The translations under genes were made by a program, and so were the position numbers. Shown in pieces: positions 59,251 to 64,000 of a DNA stretch of 64,000 bases (the stretch's first letter is position 1; each line of letters opens with the position of its first letter). Location: NCBI GenBank assembly GCA_959347315.1, contig OY365819.1, forward strand, positions 23,330,589-23,394,588, in the 5' to 3' direction. The DNA comes from Bimastos eiseni (Eukaryota; Annelida; Clitellata; Crassiclitellata; Lumbricidae). The notes beneath the pieces were generated by a model that saw only the letters and a program-made list of their open reading frames with translations, had not been told where the DNA came from and ran no database searches.

Positions 59251-59559
59251 TAATACTTTTATTGGGCCACATGGACTTCATTTTTAGTCAACTATGGCAT
59301 TCAATGATCAATTGCTTAGCGATCGACAGACCCCATTAGCTCCATTAGCTTGTAGGTGAACATCGCAAAATTCGTTGCATCTACTGATGTCGGCATTGAA
59401 ATAACACGTTGCCAGATGCATAAATTCTCGGCTCATTTCCGGTCCGCTTATTCAGCGTCAACTCTGTTTTACTACTTCTTATGTAATTCATTTGTATTTT
59501 CCCCTCTTTCAATCGGTCTTAAATTGTTCAGGCTTTTGTAACTAACAGAATTGTTCACT

Positions 59560-60110
59560 AAAACGCTGTTCTGGCTGGCCATTCTTGTGTCCAAGTGCTC
59601 CGTTTAGATCGCGTTCTTCGCTCTGCGGCGAGGCTTAGTGGACATACACGTTCCAGTTTCGGTTTATTTTGTGCGATTTTCTTCACTGGCTTTAACAGCG
59701 TATTTATTTCCGATTTGCTTCACTAGTTTGGCGGTGTCTCTCTGGTTGTGCGTCGTGCTACTTGGTTGAACAGTGTCGTCCGGTCTCTGACCTCAATTCG
59801 CTTAGCAGAGTTCTGCACTCCTCTGCTAAAGGTGAGCTTCTGGTGTCAAGAGTGCACTCATCACTAATGCTGCGTAGAGCTTTCTCAGCGTTCGGTCCAT
59901 CCATCTGGAATGGCTCCCGGATGTCCTTCGTCTCTCCCCTTACAATGTCCTTTCTATCTTTTGTTAATTTATCTTATCTAATGACTGGATATTCCATTGG
60001 CCTCTCTCTCTGGGAAGGAGTTTCTATTCTACGGGATTTCCATGCTGAAGGCGCCTCTGAATATTTATTCTGCAAACGGCGCTATATAAGTCGAGAGTCG
60101 ATGCTCATTG
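59560..60110 (+). mobile_element. L2-like LINE 3' fragment
   Basis: LSRVLHSSAKGELLVSRV and LRRAFSAFGPSIWNGS (near 59875-59925) match the C-terminal block of L2-type RT. GGCGCTATATAAGTCGAGAG near 60079 is its 3' end. Confidence 0.75.
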
Positions 60111-60149
60111 TATGCCATATCATACCAACTTATCAGCGGATGATTGACC

Positions 60150-60200
60150 GCACACACACACACACACATATATATATATACATACATATATATATATACA
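60150..60200. repeat. (AC)n and (TA)n microsatellites
   Basis: CACACACACACACACA followed by TATATATA/ACAT runs, at the junction between two L2-like copies. Confidence 0.9.
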
Positions 60201-62225
60201 CCGTAGACCACATCATTCTCTTAGAGCGACTGTCGAGGACCTTCGGCGTCGGGTCTGTGGCCCTAACCTAGTTCCGCTCCTGCCTGAGCGGAAGGATGCA
60301 GTCGGTTCACTTGAATGGCAACGTCACCGCCTACTATCCACTTGCTTTAGGAGTACCTCAGGGGTCAGTCCTTGGGCCTTTGTTGTTTATACTCTATCCT
60401 GCTGACCTCGAAAAGTTGGCAGCTGTTGGCAGGGTGTATCGTCTCATTTCTCTGCCGATGACTCCCAGCTCTACACCAGCGACCGTCCGTCTGAGGTCGA
60501 CAGCTCACGTAGGCGCATGGTCCTTGCGATTGAGAGGTTCTCCGCGTGGATGGCTTCAAACCGACTCAGTCCAAATTCCACCGAGACTGAACTTCTGTGC
60601 TCCGCGACTCACGGTCGATGCAGCGGACTCAATCTCTCTCCTCTGCATGTACTAGAGGCTGTTCTAATGTCGGTGGAGTCTGTCCGTGATCTGGGCATAA
60701 TGTTATAGTCTGATTTGTCGCTTGAACTACATGTTACCACGACCGTCGGCAAATGCTTCCGCCAGCTGCGTCTCATCAAATCCTGCCTGAAGTCGCTAAA
60801 CCTATAATGCTGCTCGGACTGCTGTTGCCAGTTTCGTGTTGTCCAGGGTAGACTACTGCAATAGTCTCCTTGCAGGTGCACCTAAATGTACATTAAACAG
60901 CCTACAGTCCGTTCTGAACGCTGCAGCGAGGCTACTCCTCGGACGACGACGCTTTGACCACGTGACGCCCCTTCTGAGCGACACGCTTCATTGGCTGCCC
61001 TTACCACAGCGTGTAGAGTTCAAACTATGTCTACTTGTATTCTATTTATTCTATTCTATTTACGGATTTATAAAGCGCCTCTCACAGTACAACCTATCCA
61101 GAGACGCTCCCAGTGTGAAAAACCCATAGAGAAAAGAAAAGTCTTAAGAGAACGAGCAGAAACAGTTGTGCTACTAGATAAGATTGCAGCACGAGTCACA
61201 GCAGGAAGGCTGTTGCATCGCGAAGGCCCAACAGAGGCATAGGCACGATGCTGAGCTGTGGCAGTTCTAGACTGCGGTACTAGAAGATCGTGACGGTCTA
61301 AAGAACGGAGAGGACGTCCGATGGTAGCTGAGATAGGTTTCCTGATAAGATCACAGAGTGGTAGCTTGACCCAACAACGCTTTGAATGTAAGAAAGAGAA
61401 CTTTGAAATGAATCCTATAAGTCAAGGGAAGCCAATGAAGATGTTGAGTCATGAAAGTAGAAATATGTGAGAAACGCGAAAGACGGGCGATCAAACGAGC
61501 AGCTGCATTTGAGTACAGACTGGAGCAGAGTGAGGCAGAGTTTTGGTAGGCCGATGAGTAATGAGTTACAGTAGTCAATGCTGGAGCAGATGAAGGCATG
61601 AACCATGGTCTAAAAAATGGTCGAAGACACAGATCGTCGGATGGTGCGTAGTCGCGCGTAGTCGCCGCAAATTATAGAAGCTGGACCGAGAGAGATTAGA
61701 GATTTGTGCAGAGAACGATAGAGTACTGTCCAGAGTGACGCCCTGATTGCGGACATTTGTAGAGAAACTAAACTGAGGGAACCGTTTGGCAAGTAAAGCG
61801 TAACCAAGCAGCTTAAGCAGCTGCTGGCGGGTGCCCAACCAGATCAATTGAGTCTTGGAAGATTTGAGTGAGAGACGGTTATACAAAGCGCTCCATGGTG
61901 TCGCGCCGGGATACATTGCAGTGGAGCTGCGCGTGGAGACCTTCTTGTACCCAAGACCAAGACCAAATTCGGTGATCGCGCCTTCTCTGTTGCCGGCCCG
62001 CGCTATTGGAATGGCCTTTCGCCTGAAGTACGTTCTGCAGCATCGATTGAGATCTTTAGGGCACGACTCGAATTCCACCTGTTCAGGAAGGCATATCCCT
62101 GTTAAACTGATGTGGTGATTGTTATAGTACGGTTTTTTCTTGTTAGTTTGCTGATTGTGTCATTGTAAAACGCACTTGTAGCGGCATGGCTGCGTTACGG
62201 CGCTTTAGAAATCGTCCTTTTACTT
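60201..62225 (+). mobile_element. L2-like LINE split by a nested L2
   Basis: The left half reads TVDHIILLERLSRTFGVGSV, then motif [19 protein letters not shown] (near 60348). Motif C appears as ADDSQLYTSDR in a shifted frame. LQSVLNAAARLLLGRRRFDH and RVEFKLCLLV follow, up to about 61040. The right half resumes at about 61880 with YKALHGVAPGYIAVELRVET and runs to a stop near 62103. The 3' end has GCATGGCTGCGTTACGGCGC at about 62183. Stops are present. The gap is exactly filled by the opposite-strand L2 at 61030-61878. Confidence 0.88.
61030..61878 (-). mobile_element. L2-like LINE nested inside another L2 (opposite strand)
   Basis: The minus frames start NRLSLKSSKTQLIWLGTRQQ, then LDSTLSFSAQISNLSRSSF, CSSIDYCNSLLIGLPKLCL, and HWLPLTYRIHFKVLFLTFKA. 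The 3' end (61030-61085 on the + strand, reversed) reads GTGAGAGGCGCTTTATAAAT with a GAATA-type tail. It lacks everything before the RT motif C region, a typical 5' truncation. It lies within a coding block of the host L2. Confidence 0.85.
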
Positions 62226-62582
62226 ACCAGTAATGGCCGATAATACATGCATACATACATATATACATATAATATACACGGTGAATGGATAAAAAGCGAA
62301 CCTCTATAAATACTATAAATTATACATTTGAATCAAACATGACAACACTCCAGTTTAATGATCATGAAGCGAATATTTATCATTTTTTAGTCATGATGTG
62401 CGTTTGATATGTCGTCCATGCTACTAACTAGCTGCCTATTCATGATGCAATAATTGTAACAACTGTGAGCACTTCTCTCAGTCACCAATATTAGTATCCT
62501 CAGAAGTATGTAGACAGTTCATGGTTTTCCTGTCCCGATCACTCTGCATAAATGGCACAACAAGACATATATAAGTTTCTTT
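62226..62582. other. Unassigned sequence
   Basis: Short ATAC-type repeats near 62245-62275. Otherwise nothing recognised. Confidence 0.4.
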
Positions 62583-62695
62583 ATCATCATCATCAACATC
62601 ATCATCGTCGTCGTCGTCGTCGTCATCATCATCATCATCGTCATCGTCGTCGCCGCCGCCCCCGCCGCCACAACCATCATCATCATCATCATCAT
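62583..62695. repeat. (ATC/GTC/GCC)n trinucleotide repeat
   Basis: CATCATCATC blocks alternate with CGTCGTCGTC and a GCCGCCGCC core. His/Arg-, Met- and Thr-rich open frames are artefacts. Confidence 0.95.
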
Positions 62696-63574
62696 TTCAT
62701 TTTCAGGATTATTTATAAGTTTAAATCTGTACTTAAGAGTGAAAGTAGGCCTAACAGTACATCTGATTAAGTGCTTTTCAATAGGCTTCTGGTCATGTAT
62801 GGCCTGTGCGTTAGACAATATTATATGTAGGCCTACAATTATATATTTACATATCTTGGTTCGGATCAAGTGTCACCTGCGATTCTTAAAGGACAGAATA
62901 AAACGTTCGCCATCGGACACACTGGCTCATGTGACGATATTTTACCACAGGATGTTTTTCTATGATAATAATAATAATAATTCAATGGTCGTTCATTTTA
63001 TACTAATTGCCGACGTTTTTGTTGTCCTGCAACTACATGTAATGCATTGCTTGTCAGTTCTATATGCACTCTATTGTAAAAGAGATTGATGATGACAGTT
63101 TCATTCTTCGATGTTTAGGCCTACGTGTCCATCTATTGAACGAATCATTTGCAAGGCTTCTGTCTATTTTATTAGACGACAAAAAAATAATACGAACAAT
63201 TTGTAACGGGAGATATAATTTAGTTACAAATGTGGTTTTTAATAATGAAGAGAGGCAGTAGTTATTGAAACTTAACTGACTTGAAGAATCCTCATAATAT
63301 AGTGCATGTCAGCTGTTGTTCAAAGAGGAAATTTTGATACGTGTACAGCGTAGGCTTTTATTGCATGATATTGACGTGAAATGCATAGCATTTTTTCTTA
63401 CATAGGCCTACGTGTCTGGACTGGATCCGAATGCATGCGCTAAGTGGAATGATTTAGAGCAGAACAATATATGCTACTGATACGAAGCTCGAACTTTGAT
63501 GGGATGAAAGAAATTGTGATAAACGCGAATACTTGATGAAACTGTAGCTTTAATTTATTTGTGTAAAGAATGAC
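62696..63574. other. Unassigned sequence
   Basis: TGCACTCTATTGTAAAAGAG near 63066 closely resembles TGCACTCTATTGTAATAGAG near 52068, an unclassified shared repeat. Four TAGGCCTA palindromes occur. No gene recognised. Confidence 0.4.
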
Positions 63575-63782
63575 ATTAGTGACCGACCGAAACCATTATT
63601 TTTATTTTCGGCCGAAAACGCCCCCGAAATTGCCATTTTGAACTTTGGTGGTTTCGGCCGAAAACGAAATTGGAACGAAACTGAGAATACCAGTTACGGC
63701 CGAAAAGGAAAAAATGGGCAGACAAATTTAAGGTTTCGGTGCCGGAAACGAAAACGAAACCGAAATTCGGTCGCTTTCTAAA
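63575..63782. mobile_element. MITE-like element with TTCGGCCGAAAAC words
   Basis: AGTGACCGACCGAAACC at the left end and, inverted, AAGCGACCGAATTTCGG at the right end. Repeated TTCGGCCGAAAACG and CGAAACCGAAA words fill the interior. No TSD was identified. The open frame across it on the minus strand is not recognised as a gene. Confidence 0.65.
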
Positions 63783-64000
63783 CAACATTGCTGAAGAGGA
63801 CACTCAAATACCAAGCAAAGGCTAAATGTACGTGCTTACATGTAGGCCTTATTTGACGACGAAATACACCACGTTCTCTCCTATACAAGACCTGATTTGA
63901 ATTACGCAACACTGAAGACAGCAATATTCTGTCTAAGGGATATTTAAGTGATATTAGTTTTCAAGAAAGAAGCAATTCACCTACCAAACCACTTACAGAT
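63783..64000. other. Unassigned sequence at the window end
   Basis: No recognised feature. Confidence 0.4.

Overview
The window is repeat-dense DNA from an animal nuclear genome. A metazoan source is supported by CR1/L2-type LINEs, hAT-type MITEs, a mariner-type relic, tRNA-derived SINEs, replication-dependent histone sequences with the 3' stem-loop, and a C2H2 zinc-finger gene. A marine invertebrate, possibly a deuterostome such as an echinoderm, is my best guess. It rests on foldback-like elements with tandem subrepeats and on very frequent TAGGCCTA palindromes. I cannot fix the species. I see no prokaryotic gene organisation.

Layout. 1-7.4 kb: a CR1-like LINE fragment, a foldback-like element with 15-bp repeats, then a decayed near-complete CR1-like LINE (EN and RT) split by a 1.07-kb inverted-repeat DNA element. 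8.0-8.7 kb: a pyrimidine tract. 9.6-23.1 kb: the most distinctive region, a decayed tandem array of a ~2-2.4 kb unit. Each main unit carries a histone H2A fragment and a histone H3 fragment fused head to head at one identical breakpoint. Both fragments keep their 3' processing stem-loops. Downstream lies an opposite-strand copy of the U2 snRNA 5' end with a TATA box 30 bp upstream. There are three main copies, one partial copy and one 56-bp H3 relic. The (TAA)n tracts between units carry three insertions of restriction-like-endonuclease (RLE) non-LTR retrotransposons, one with an uninterrupted 983-codon ORF.

23-35 kb: L2-like LINE pieces, an ~880-bp CATC-type microsatellite, and a dense set of non-autonomous DNA transposons, several with exact 8- or 9-bp target-site duplications (TSDs), plus a tRNA-derived SINE. 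36.2-38.3 kb: a C2H2/C2HC zinc-finger ORF of 600 codons built from a 336-bp four-finger module repeated three times, with decayed fingers upstream. It is the only convincing host protein-coding gene. 38.5-64 kb: a mariner-type relic, SINEs, foldback-like pieces, hAT-type MITEs, minisatellites and L2-like LINEs, including one L2 nested inside another such that removing it restores the outer reading frame.

How it fits together: the window records amplification of a promoterless histone pseudogene unit, followed by invasion of its spacers and flanks by LINEs, SINEs and MITEs. Apart from the zinc-finger ORF and the RLE ORF, almost every open frame here is a mobile-element remnant or a translated simple repeat.
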